This document shows, in pieces, positions 41,188 to 49,876 of a DNA stretch of 64,000 nucleotides. The stretch covers positions 1,806,501 to 1,870,500 of the forward strand of contig NZ_OY781882.1 in the NCBI RefSeq assembly GCF_963677125.1. The letters are read 5' to 3'. A program made the translations under genes and the position numbers. The notes under the pieces are model-generated. The model had not been told where the DNA came from, searched no databases, and worked only from the letters and a program-made list of their open reading frames with translations. The DNA is from an uncultured Desulfobacter sp. Its GTDB lineage: Bacteria; Desulfobacterota; Desulfobacteria; Desulfobacterales; Desulfobacteraceae. The first letter of the stretch is position 1. Every line of letters begins with the position of its first letter.

Positions 41188-43167
41188 ATGAATATTGGCA
41201 AAATTGTTGAATATATAGACCAGCAAAAAATTATATCTGCGGTTATTTTAAGTGAAGCAAAAGGAAGGCTTCGGCTGCTTAATGAAAACAGCCGGGAAGT
41301 CAGCTTTTCTGAAAAACGGCTGGCACATGTTTCCGAGACCGGGCTTGATACTACACTTTCCAAAACAACCTTGGTCTCCCACCTTAAGCAGGTAACAAAA
41401 ACACGCAAAAAACTGTCAGAGTCTATAGATATCAAAGGATTATGGGAAATACTTCATGATGATCCCCAAGAAATTGACATTTCCGCCATGACTTTATTTT
41501 GCTTTGATCCGCCTTTAACCCCGGACCATGAAGCCGCCGTTATCCGGGCCTTTTTTAATGACCGCCTATATTTTAAATTTAACAAAGTAATTTTTTTACC
41601 TTTCACAGAAACCCAGGTGGAAGCAAAAAAACGGCAACTCAGGGAGGAAGAGCGAAGGAATACGCTAATCATAAAAGGGGCTGCCTGGCTGATCCGGCTC
41701 CGAGATCAAGATGATGCCGGCGAAGAACCGGACCCTGTTCTTCTGAAAATTTTAAAAGACTTTTATGTTTTCGGCAATGATGCTGACCAATCTATTGTTG
41801 CAAAAAAAATAATTCAAAAGGCAGGTTTTAACTCCCCTGATCCTTTATTTGAACTTTTTGTAAAAGCAGGTATCTGGGATGCAGATGAAAATCTGGATCT
41901 GTTATCCCTTCAGATTCCCACTTCATTTTCACCCAAAGTGATTCAGACTGCAGACCACCTGTGCAAAACTTCCCCCCTGATATTTGATGATCCCAAACGC
42001 AAGGATCTGACTGATCTGCCTTTGATTACCATTGATGGACAGTCAACCCAGGATTACGATGACGCCATCAGCCTTGAAACAACCGAAAATGGATATCGGC
42101 TTGGCATTCATATTATTGATGTCGGCGCCTTCATTCGCAAAGGGGACACAATTGATATGGCCGCCCGGGCGCGCGCCTCTTCCATTTACATGCCCGACGA
42201 CAAGCTGCCCATGATTCCACCAAGCCTTTCCGAAGATCTATGCAGTCTCAAGGAAGGCCAGTTAAGGCCTGGTGTTTCGACCTTGGTACAGATGAATCGT
42301 TTTTTTGAAGTCCAGGACTATAAAATTGTGCCGTCAGTGATCAAGGTCCACCAGCAGATGAGTTATACCGAAGCCAATATTGTAAACGGTAAGAATGACC
42401 CCATCACTACGCTTTACAAAATGGCAACCGTACTGCGGGAAAAACGACTCAAAACAGGTGCCATCCAGATTACCCTGCCCGAAGTCAATGTATGGCTGGA
42501 TGAAAACAAAAACATCCATTATACAAAAGTGGACCGCGAAAATCCGTCGCGGATGCTGGTCTCGGAGATGATGATTCTGGCCAACACTCTGATGGCTGAA
42601 TTTTTAAAAAATAACGATATGCCAGGGGTATTCCGATCCCAGGCGCAACCGAAACAGCGTATTTTCAAGGGCATTGAAACGGAACTTATGCCCAATTTCC
42701 TGCAGCGCAAACAATTAAGCCGGGCTGTGATCACCACCCACGCCGAGCCCCATGCAGGCCTTGGTGTTCCGGCCTATGTCACGGCCACCTCCCCGATCAG
42801 GCGGTACCATGACCTGCTCACCCAGCGCCAAATCAAAGCGTTATTGGGTATCGGCACCCCCTATTCATCCCAAGACCTTGATAATATTCTCACAGCCATT
42901 TCCGTAGCCGTCTCCAATACGGGCCGCATCCAGGCAGCACGTAAACGCTACTGGCTGATTAAATATCTGCAGGATTTAAAAGGAAAAAATTTTGAAGGGC
43001 TGGTACTCGATTCATACAGGGACCACTACAATGTCCTGCTCAAAGAATTTATGCTGGAATCCAGACTGCCGACATCCGGACTGAAACTAAAACCAGGTAA
43101 CCAGATCCAGGTCACGATCCAGCATGCGGATGCCCGGCGCGGGCAGTTGACGTTATTTGCCGTTTGA
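41188..43167 (+). CDS. RNase II/R-family exoribonuclease
   Basis: 3'-to-5' hydrolytic exoribonuclease, 659 residues. The RNB domain covers ~275-590: TIDGQSTQDYDDAISLE with the catalytic aspartates, LGIHIIDVGAFI, LPMIPPSLSEDLCSL, and ATSPIRRYHDLLTQRQ. A short C-terminal S1-like domain follows (GLVLDSYRDHYNVLL). The N-terminal cold-shock domains of E. coli RNase R/II are not obvious; an unrelated ~250-residue region is there instead. Length is close to RNase II. ATG 41188 is taken because upstream translation is hydrophobic nonsense overlapping the divergent smr gene. Confidence 0.9.
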   Translation: MNIGKIVEYIDQQKIISAVILSEAKGRLRLLNENSREVSFSEKRLAHVSETGLDTTLSKTTLVSHLKQVTKTRKKLSESIDIKGLWEILHDDPQEIDISAMTLFCFDPPLTPDHEAAVIRAFFNDRLYFKFNKVIFLPFTETQVEAKKRQLREEERRNTLIIKGAAWLIRLRDQDDAGEEPDPVLLKILKDFYVFGNDADQSIVAKKIIQKAGFNSPDPLFELFVKAGIWDADENLDLLSLQIPTSFSPKVIQTADHLCKTSPLIFDDPKRKDLTDLPLITIDGQSTQDYDDAISLETTENGYRLGIHIIDVGAFIRKGDTIDMAARARASSIYMPDDKLPMIPPSLSEDLCSLKEGQLRPGVSTLVQMNRFFEVQDYKIVPSVIKVHQQMSYTEANIVNGKNDPITTLYKMATVLREKRLKTGAIQITLPEVNVWLDENKNIHYTKVDRENPSRMLVSEMMILANTLMAEFLKNNDMPGVFRSQAQPKQRIFKGIETELMPNFLQRKQLSRAVITTHAEPHAGLGVPAYVTATSPIRRYHDLLTQRQIKALLGIGTPYSSQDLDNILTAISVAVSNTGRIQAARKRYWLIKYLQDLKGKNFEGLVLDSYRDHYNVLLKEFMLESRLPTSGLKLKPGNQIQVTIQHADARRGQLTLFAV

Positions 43168-43344
43168 GGCTTGATGTCATAGTGCTGTTAATGTTCAATT
43201 AATTTATCAAATTTTCCGAAAATCAATTTTATCATAATTAAATTTACAGTTGCGTTTTGAGGCTGGGAATGTTTAATTTCCAATTAAATTGACTGATGAA
43301 TAACATCTAAATAATCATTTGCTTAACCAAAAAAGAAATCCTGT

Positions 43345-43875
43345 ATGAAACAAAAAGGGAAATTAATTCGCTGGAATGAAGATCGTGGATTCGGATTTAT
43401 AAAATCTCTCGATATCAAAGAGGATGTGTTTATCCATATTTCCGAATTGAAAAAAATGTCCCGTCGACCGAAAGTCAATGACATCATATATTTTGACCAT
43501 GTAACGGATGATGGAGGTAAGAAAAAAGCAATTAATGCCAAAATTGAAGGTGTTGAAGAGGTTATTGATAGGCCCCAAAAAAGAAAAAAATTAAAAGGAA
43601 GTAGTTTTACTTCGAAATTTATATCATTGTTAGTTTTTGGGGGTTTGGCATTTGTCGCATATGCAACTTACCCATATTGGTCACAAATGGTTATAAATTC
43701 ATTGCCAGTTAGTTTCGTCGATGAAGACTTTACCGGTTATCGTTGTGAAGGAAAAAGATATTGCAGTGAAATGACTTCATGTAAAGAAGCAAGATTCTAC
43801 CTTCTGAATTGTCCAAATGTGGAGATTGATGGCGATAATGATGGGATTCTATGTGAATCTCAGTGGTGTAACTAA
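43345..43875 (+). CDS. Cold-shock domain, TM helix and Excalibur domain protein
   Basis: 176 residues with an unusual layout: N-terminal cold-shock domain (~1-68; GKLIRWNEDRGFGFIKS with RNP1-like GFGFI, DVFIHISEL), a basic linker (PQKRKKLKG), one transmembrane helix (~92-108), then an Excalibur calcium-binding-type domain (~130-176; CEGKRYCSEMTSCKEA, DGDNDGILCESQWC). The cold-shock part would face the cytoplasm and bind nucleic acid; the Excalibur part would lie outside. Lone gene with A/T-rich flanks. Function unknown. Confidence 0.85.
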   Translation: MKQKGKLIRWNEDRGFGFIKSLDIKEDVFIHISELKKMSRRPKVNDIIYFDHVTDDGGKKKAINAKIEGVEEVIDRPQKRKKLKGSSFTSKFISLLVFGGLAFVAYATYPYWSQMVINSLPVSFVDEDFTGYRCEGKRYCSEMTSCKEARFYLLNCPNVEIDGDNDGILCESQWCN

Positions 43876-44050
43876 AAAAAATATAAAGAAATCAATATAA
43901 GAATGAATAAATCATAACAATCTGCTTACAGATGCCGACCTCGAAGCGGCGTAGAAATCTACATTTTATACATTAAACTCCCGATTCTCCAGTGATCTCT
44001 CAAAATCAATTTTATAGAACAAAGCATTCTGTAAACTATTGCTTAATTCA

Positions 44051-44118
44051 CCATGAAGCATGAAGTACATGAAGAGTGGCTTTCTTGATGTTCTTCATGC
44101 TCTTGTATGGTTTTATTT
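44051..44118 (+). terminator. Long imperfect hairpin, possible terminator
   Basis: CCATGAAGCATGAAG...GAAGAG pairs imperfectly with TCTTGATGTTCTTCATG...TATGG over about 27 bp, followed on the plus strand by TTTTATTTT. It lies between the Excalibur gene and purH and could end transcription from the left. The rest of 43876-44134 shows no gene. Confidence 0.45.
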
Positions 44119-44134
44119 TGAAAACAATTAACTT

Positions 44135-45385
44135 TTAGTGTTTAAAACTACGCTGCCCTGTATATACCATACTCGCACCGAATTCATTGCAGGCCTCAAT
44201 GGACTGATAATCGTTCATGGAACCACCAGGCTGAATAACCGCTTTGACTCCCTGCCGCAACCCCACATCAATGCCGTCCCGGAATGGGAAAAAAGCATCT
44301 GAGATCATGGAAGAACCAATGAGCCCGCCCTTTTCTTTTGCTACATCTGCTTCAATCTCGGCTCTTTTATCTTCATCGGTCAAGTTGGCAAAAGGGGTAT
44401 TGTAGCGTTCAAAGCAATACCGGTCACACAATTTGCGATAGGCCTTGTCCACGGCAATTTCCGCAACACCCACCCGGTCCTGTTCACCGGTTCCAATCCC
44501 CACGGTGCAGTTGTCCTTGACATATATTACCGAATTGGAGGTAATCCCGGATTCCACCAACCAGCCAAAAAGCAGATCTTCGTATTCCTGGTCTGTGGGT
44601 ACCCGGTCCACTTTATAAGTTGTTCCCTTGTATTCTGTGGACGCAATGAAAAGATCTTCTTTTTTAAGTGTCGTGGGCACAAAAGACCACTGAGCCACAA
44701 TACCCCCGTCCATAAGGCTTTTAAAATCCACCACACGCTCACCAACAAAGGATTGCAGCTTGTCCATGGCGTTGATCCGAATCACACGCAAATTTTTGCG
44801 CCGCCCCAGAATCTCAATCACCCCATCTTCAAACTCCGGGGCCACCACCACTTCGGCATACTGGTCGGCAATGCCTTCGGCTGTTGCTTTGTCCACGGCT
44901 TTGTTCAGGGCAATACACCCGCCAAATGCCGCGATACGGTCTGCCATATAGGCTTTGGCATAGGCCTGTTCCAAACTGTCCGCCCGGGCAGCCCCGCAGG
45001 GGTTGTTATGCTTGACAATGACTGCACAAGGGGTATCGGTAAAATACCTTAGGATATTCAAGGAGTTGTCGGCATCTGTCAAATTGGTTTTACCCGGGTG
45101 TTTGCCGGACTGCAGCAGTTCAATATCGGACACCAGATGTTTGCCCGCCACGATGGTTTTTGCATCCCCCAGTGCTAAATTGCCATTAACCAACTTGTAC
45201 AATGCGGCCTCCTGGCCCGGATTCTCTCCGTAACGAAGGCCTTTTTCCACGCCGTCAATAACCCAGGAGACCTTTTCATAAAACAGGGTCTGCCGACTGT
45301 CGCCATTCACAAAGGAGATCTCCATGGCCGGCGTAAAATGGTCATCCATGATGGTTTTGTACATTTTTTTAAGATCTGTGCTCAT
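44135..45385 (-). CDS. purH: AICAR transformylase (C-terminal half of split PurH)
   Basis: Phosphoribosylaminoimidazolecarboxamide formyltransferase, the ninth step of purine synthesis. Family stretches: LRYGENPGQEAALY, KHNNPCGAARADSLEQAY, DRIAAFGGCIALN, VVAPEFEDGVIE, SDAFFPFRDGID and QPGGSMNDYQSIEACNEFG. 416 residues from ATG 45385, which has AGAAGGG upstream. In most bacteria this domain is the C-terminal part of one ~520-residue PurH; here the cyclohydrolase is a separate gene ending 4 nt upstream, so the two are co-translated. Confidence 0.92.
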   Translation of the reverse strand: MSTDLKKMYKTIMDDHFTPAMEISFVNGDSRQTLFYEKVSWVIDGVEKGLRYGENPGQEAALYKLVNGNLALGDAKTIVAGKHLVSDIELLQSGKHPGKTNLTDADNSLNILRYFTDTPCAVIVKHNNPCGAARADSLEQAYAKAYMADRIAAFGGCIALNKAVDKATAEGIADQYAEVVVAPEFEDGVIEILGRRKNLRVIRINAMDKLQSFVGERVVDFKSLMDGGIVAQWSFVPTTLKKEDLFIASTEYKGTTYKVDRVPTDQEYEDLLFGWLVESGITSNSVIYVKDNCTVGIGTGEQDRVGVAEIAVDKAYRKLCDRYCFERYNTPFANLTDEDKRAEIEADVAKEKGGLIGSSMISDAFFPFRDGIDVGLRQGVKAVIQPGGSMNDYQSIEACNEFGASMVYTGQRSFKH

Positions 45386-45389
45386 ATAT

Positions 45390-46073
45390 CTACCCTTCTG
45401 TTTTATAACACGATTGAACGTCTTTTTCTGAAAGCCCGGCCAGATAGTCGGCAATGGCCCGGTCGTACTGGGCAGTATGCTCAAAGGCCTTTGATGCAAG
45501 TGAATACCGGTCCTCTATCCCCAAAGACCCGTCCTTTGTTTTAAGAAGGCCCAAAATACCGTCATAGGATTTGGGATCCACCACCGAGGCCACACGGATA
45601 TAATTTTTAGCTGCGGCCCGGATCATGGTCGGCCCGCCAATATCAATGTTGCCCCGGGCGTTTTCCACGGTGACATTTTCCTGGGCAATGGTCTGGGTAA
45701 ATGGATAGAGATTCACCACAACCATATCAATGGGAAGCGCATTGGTTCTTTTCAGGTCATCCTGGTGGGCAGGATTATACGTTTCGGTCAAAAGCCCCAG
45801 ATAAATTTTAAAATCAAGGGTCTTAACAAGCCCCCCCTGGGTTTCGGGCTGACCGGTATAATCAGAGACCTGTTTAAGGTTATCTTCTGCATCAGGTCCA
45901 AGAATCTCTTTTATTTTGGAATAGGTGCCGCCGGTGGATAAGATAGTGATATCCGGATTAATGCCAAGCAACCCCGGAATGAATGATTCAAGCCCACTTT
46001 TATCGGACACGCTGACCAGAATGGTCTTGATTTTTACTAAATCGTCAATTCTTTCTACCACGTTTTTCGTCAT
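45390..46073 (-). CDS. purH: IMP cyclohydrolase (N-terminal half of split PurH)
   Basis: 227-residue MGS-fold protein closing FAICAR to IMP, the last step of purine synthesis. Signatures: VSDKSGLESFIPGLL, LSTGGTYSKI, LKTLDFKIYLGLL, VVNLYPF, NIDIGGPTMIRAAAKNY. Typical PurH has this as its first ~200 residues. The stop is clean and 4 nt before the transformylase start; both have intact motifs, so this is a split gene, not a decayed one. Confidence 0.92.
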   Translation of the reverse strand: MTKNVVERIDDLVKIKTILVSVSDKSGLESFIPGLLGINPDITILSTGGTYSKIKEILGPDAEDNLKQVSDYTGQPETQGGLVKTLDFKIYLGLLTETYNPAHQDDLKRTNALPIDMVVVNLYPFTQTIAQENVTVENARGNIDIGGPTMIRAAAKNYIRVASVVDPKSYDGILGLLKTKDGSLGIEDRYSLASKAFEHTAQYDRAIADYLAGLSEKDVQSCYKTEG

Positions 46074-46161
46074 GGTTGTTCCTTATTTATAAATAGGTTG
46101 GTGCTATATATTTTAAATGCGTGCATGCATTTACCCTATTCTTACGGGTGAAGTCAAGTTC

Positions 46162-46288
46162 GTGTTTGAACGTAAAGTCACCCACCTGCGGCGTTGCTTC
46201 ACAAACCTGAAAGCCTCACGTACTATAGTACGCTCCGGTTGCAGCTTTGCTTGCGCCTTGTATCTGGGCAACTTTACATTCAAACACA
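46162..46288. repeat. Palindromic interspersed repeat, copy R2
   Basis: About 126 bp with near-perfect inverted ends: GTGTTTGAACGTAAAGT and ACTTTACATTCAAACAC. Inner arms are CACCCACCTGCGGCG and GCGCCTTGTATCTGGG, and the centre CGTACTATAGTACG is a perfect palindrome. It has the same layout and core as R1. It lies between the convergent ends or upstream regions of purH and the YkgJ gene, with no ORF. Confidence 0.8.
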
Positions 46289-46325
46289 GTCATTTCCTTT
46301 AAGCACAAATTCAGAGCCGGTAATT

Positions 46326-47015
46326 TTACAGGATCATGCCTGCAAGAGACTGAACAAGCTTTTGGGTCTTTTCGACATGCTCAGGCGGTATCATAAGCAC
46401 AGGAATTTTTAAATTCCGGGTGGTACCTGCAAGGTTGCCGTTCTCCGGCAACGAGTTACAGCTCAAGTCATTCTTGCCGGCATATTCCATCAAATCAAGG
46501 AAGCTGCCGTATATACCACCTGCATCCAGGTGCTCCACAAACTGCATAAAAATGGTTGTGATGGTTAATGCAAGAAAAGGCATATCCGCCTGCCCCGTCT
46601 GTCGACAAGAGGTTGTGGACATCATCACCCGGCACCCCAGCGGCCGGACAGGATAGATAGTGCAAATCCCATCTTCAAGCAAAGGACAGGTTCCCCAGGA
46701 GGGGTCGTTATCTTCCTCGTCTGCGTCACGGCCTTCCATGCAGGCCAATGCAAATCCATTGGTGGTTGCAGAAGGTCGGTACCTTCTGGTTTGCCCGGAA
46801 CGGGCCAGACGAGCACGGATATCGAGCAACCTCCCATCACCCAACCGGTCCTGGATATACGCAACTTCCAAACCCGTAGCGGTGACATTACAGGTGCAGC
46901 AGTCTGCACACCGTTTTGCACAGGCAAATGGAAACGCTTTCATTTCAGTGTCAAACAGGTCGTAGATATCCTCGAGGGTATCAACAGCATTCTTAAGTTT
47001 CACAATACTTGTCAT
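46326..47015 (-). CDS. YkgJ-family cysteine cluster protein
   Basis: 229 residues with the zinc- or iron-chelating cysteine pattern of the YkgJ/CxxCxxCC family: FACAKRCADCCTCNV near residue 33, then CPLLEDGICTIYPVRPLGCR near 115-135. The remainder is helical. Function of the family is not settled. ATG 47015 is the best of several possible starts (next in frame at 47069), although no clear ribosome site is seen. Confidence 0.82.
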   Translation of the reverse strand: MTSIVKLKNAVDTLEDIYDLFDTEMKAFPFACAKRCADCCTCNVTATGLEVAYIQDRLGDGRLLDIRARLARSGQTRRYRPSATTNGFALACMEGRDADEEDNDPSWGTCPLLEDGICTIYPVRPLGCRVMMSTTSCRQTGQADMPFLALTITTIFMQFVEHLDAGGIYGSFLDLMEYAGKNDLSCNSLPENGNLAGTTRNLKIPVLMIPPEHVEKTQKLVQSLAGMIL

Positions 47016-47166
47016 CGTCATAACCAACTTAAGTAAACACACACAAAATAGTTGTTCCGCCCATATCATTGGAGTATAGTCACGTCAACGAAGATGGTGG
47101 AAGATTTCACCAGGCAGATGTTTATTCATATCTGCCAAAACATTTTACATAAAGGGTACTTAAATA

Positions 47167-47306
47167 GTGTCTGAACGAAAACCTGGAAATTTGGTTTAGT
47201 ACAAGGCGGGCGCAAATTTTAACCGGAGTAATACATGAAGTATTTCGAGGATTAAAATTTGCGCCCAACGAAGTAATCGACAAAATTTACGGTTTTCGGT
47301 CGGGCA
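47167..47306. repeat. Palindromic interspersed repeat, copy R3
   Basis: 140 bp with inverted ends (GTGTCTGAACGAAAACC / GGTTTTCGGTCGGGCAC) and long inner arms (GCGCAAATTTTAA / TTAAAATTTGCGC). Read on the minus strand its core TACTCCGGTT...TTTGCGCC.CCTTGTA matches R1 and R2. It lies in the ~365-bp gap upstream of cstA, where nothing else was recognised. Confidence 0.75.
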
Positions 47307-47382
47307 CTAAATAATCTTAAACACCGACTGCCTGTGCCATGCACATACTAAGCCAGACAGGTAAGAAAAGGAGAATGCAAAA

Positions 47383-49104
47383 ATGAACGCTCTGTTAATC
47401 ATGATCCTATCCTTTGCAGGCTATCTTATCATGTACAACCTTTACGGTCGATACATCGGAAAAAAAATATTTAATCTAACCCAGGAGGCAGGCGTCCCTG
47501 CCGTAGAGATGGAAGACGGGGTGGATTACGTACCCACTAAAAAAGAGGTGATTTTCGGGCATCACTTTACTTCTATTGCCGGCACAGGACCCATTGTAGG
47601 ACCCGCCGTTGCCATTATATGGGGTTGGGTGCCCGCCTTGATCTGGGTTTTTGTGGGCAGTATTTTTATGGGTGCGGTCCATGACTTTGGCGCATTAATC
47701 ATCTCCATGAGAAACCAGGGAAAATCCATTGCCGATTATACAGCTAAGTATGTAAACAACCGAACCCGGTTTTTTTTCTTTTTAATTGTCTTTCTTGAAC
47801 TGTGGATCGTTATTGCGGTATTCGGCCTTGTTATTGCCATTGTGTTCAGTATGTACCCGCAGTCCGTCTTGCCGGTATGGTGCGAGGTTGTCATCGCTGT
47901 TCTATTGGGCCATGCGGTATACAAACAAGGCAAAAGCATCATGGTCTGGTCAATCATTGCAGTAATTGCCATGTACGTCACTGTTGCCATCGGTATATAT
48001 CTTCCCTTTAAAATGCCGGAAATTGCAGGGATTCCCGCCACGGGGGTCTGGAGCATCATTTTGTTGATTTACGCCTTTATCGCATCAGTTCTTCCGGTGA
48101 CCACCTTGTTGCAGCCCCGGGACTTTATTAACTCCCACCAGCTTTTGATCGCCATGGCCCTTTTGATTGCAGGCGTTTTTGTTTCAGCCTTCGGCAGCAA
48201 CCTTGAAATTGTTGCACCGGCGGTTCAACTCACCCCTGAAAAAGCGCCCCCAATGTGGCCCTTTCTTTTCATCACAATTGCCTGCGGCGCCATCTCAGGC
48301 TTCCATTCTCTGGTCTCATCCGGCACCTCTGCCAAACAGGTACGGTATGAAACAGACTCCCTTTTTGTGGGCTATGGTTCCATGCTGTTAGAAGGCGCAC
48401 TTGCGGTGCTGGTTATTATCTCCGTTGCCGCCGGCATCGGTATGGGGTATCCCACCAAAGACGGGCAGATACTGACCGGTGTGGCAGCCTGGACCACCCA
48501 CTATTCATCCTGGGCTGCAGCAGCAGGTCTTGGCTCCAAAATCAGCGCCTTTGTCGATGGTTCCGCTAATATGATTTCTTCTATGGGGATACCCACAAGC
48601 CTTTGCGTTGCTGTTATGGGCGTATTTGTAGCCTCATTTGCCGGCACCACCCTGGACACCGCCACCCGCATCCAGCGGTACATCATTTCAGAGCTGTTTT
48701 CCAATTTAAAGCTTGACTTTCTTACAGGCAAATACACAGCGACCTTCCTGGCCGTTGCCACAGCTTTGGTTCTGGCCTTTGCCACTGGCGCCGGGGGCAA
48801 AGGCGCGCTTAAACTGTGGCCGATGTTCGGTGCGGTAAACCAGACCCTGGCCGGACTTGCCTTGATTATCATTGCTGCCTATCTAAAAACACAAGGCGGT
48901 ATCAAGTGGATGGTGGCGGGTATCCCGGCCATTGCCATGATGGTGTTGACCATCTGGGCGCTCATTTTAAATCAAACCACATTTGGCGCCAGTCACAACG
49001 CGCTGCTGCAGACAGTGAACGGCATCAGTCTTTTGCTGGCGGTCTGGATTTTCATCGAAGGCCTGATTAAAATTGCAACGGTGAAAGCTGATGTAAACGA
49101 TTAA
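47383..49104 (+). CDS. cstA: Carbon starvation protein CstA (peptide/pyruvate transporter family)
   Basis: 573-residue membrane transporter with about 15-16 helices. CstA family members import pyruvate or peptides in E. coli. Recognised stretches: GHHFTSIAGTGPIVGPAVAIIWGW, here read in parts (HHFTSIAGTGPIVGP, FVGSIFMGAVHDFGAL), ISGFHSLVSSGTSAKQ, and FAGTTLDTATRIQRYI. It is shorter than E. coli CstA (~700) but matches the shorter form common in anaerobes. AAGGAG precedes the ATG. It opens an operon with two small genes and an ArsA-like ATPase. Confidence 0.92.
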   Translation: MNALLIMILSFAGYLIMYNLYGRYIGKKIFNLTQEAGVPAVEMEDGVDYVPTKKEVIFGHHFTSIAGTGPIVGPAVAIIWGWVPALIWVFVGSIFMGAVHDFGALIISMRNQGKSIADYTAKYVNNRTRFFFFLIVFLELWIVIAVFGLVIAIVFSMYPQSVLPVWCEVVIAVLLGHAVYKQGKSIMVWSIIAVIAMYVTVAIGIYLPFKMPEIAGIPATGVWSIILLIYAFIASVLPVTTLLQPRDFINSHQLLIAMALLIAGVFVSAFGSNLEIVAPAVQLTPEKAPPMWPFLFITIACGAISGFHSLVSSGTSAKQVRYETDSLFVGYGSMLLEGALAVLVIISVAAGIGMGYPTKDGQILTGVAAWTTHYSSWAAAAGLGSKISAFVDGSANMISSMGIPTSLCVAVMGVFVASFAGTTLDTATRIQRYIISELFSNLKLDFLTGKYTATFLAVATALVLAFATGAGGKGALKLWPMFGAVNQTLAGLALIIIAAYLKTQGGIKWMVAGIPAIAMMVLTIWALILNQTTFGASHNALLQTVNGISLLLAVWIFIEGLIKIATVKADVND

Positions 49105-49127
49105 AATACGGATGATCCAATCTTACC

Positions 49128-49589
49128 ATGGGCTTTGATTTAAAACTGATATCGTCTCTTAAACGTCTTTACTGGCTGCTTACAGGCCCGGCTATGGCAA
49201 TTTTTGTCTGTCTTTTTGCGGCCCGAAATTTTGGGAGCCAAGTCCCGGATGGCACCATCCGGCATCTGCCGGAAATCTGGCCTGCCATCTTTTTTACCGG
49301 CGCGGCCGTTACAGCCATTGCAGGACCTGTCATGATACGGGTCCTGTTTGCCCATAAGGTCAGACAAAATAGCCGGGTTCCCAAAGCACTGTTTTTAACT
49401 TTTCAGCGACAGCTGATCATTGTCTCCGGCATCACCCCCTATCTGGCACTTGCCGCCGTATGGAGCGGATTTTCCGAATTTCATGCAGGCGGCATTATTC
49501 TCATGGCACTTTACGCTGCCTATTATTATTTCCCTTCTGAAAAACGAATTTCCCATGACATCAAGATGTTCAGGGTGGCTTTACCATGA
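49128..49589 (+). CDS. Small membrane protein of the cstA operon
   Basis: 153 residues, no recognised family. Four predicted transmembrane helices (~15-32, ~48-70, ~95-112, ~118-138) with charged linkers. It begins 23 nt after cstA without a clear ribosome site, and its stop overlaps the next start by ATGA. Likely a partner or assembly factor for CstA by context only. Confidence 0.72.
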   Translation: MGFDLKLISSLKRLYWLLTGPAMAIFVCLFAARNFGSQVPDGTIRHLPEIWPAIFFTGAAVTAIAGPVMIRVLFAHKVRQNSRVPKALFLTFQRQLIIVSGITPYLALAAVWSGFSEFHAGGIILMALYAAYYYFPSEKRISHDIKMFRVALP

Positions 49590-49876
49590 TTAAAAAATGG
49601 CTGGTAAAAATCAAAACCGCCATCGTCAATACTTGGAAAACCGCCGATGAGGTGGCCCGGTACAAGGCGGTTGACCACCTGGAGGATGAAGTTGAAGAGA
49701 TGGAATATATTTTTGCCGTACTCTGCCAGGGGGCTTTTATCGGCATGCCTGCCCCGCCGGAGCGAATCAGCCTGGATCTTCTGCCTGAGATGGAAAAAGA
49801 TCTCATTCTTTTGATGGAACGGGTAGAGACAACCAATGAACCGTTATCAAAACTTTTTTCCGCATTTGATATATGA
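49586..49876 (+). CDS. Small acidic protein of the cstA operon
   Basis: 96 residues, no recognised family. The first ~20 residues are basic and amphipathic (MIKKWLVKIKTAIVNTWK); the rest is acidic and helical (LEDEVEEMEYIF). No membrane helix or motif. It overlaps both neighbours by ATGA, so it is translated in step with the membrane protein and the ATPase. Confidence 0.7.
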   Translation: MIKKWLVKIKTAIVNTWKTADEVARYKAVDHLEDEVEEMEYIFAVLCQGAFIGMPAPPERISLDLLPEMEKDLILLMERVETTNEPLSKLFSAFDI

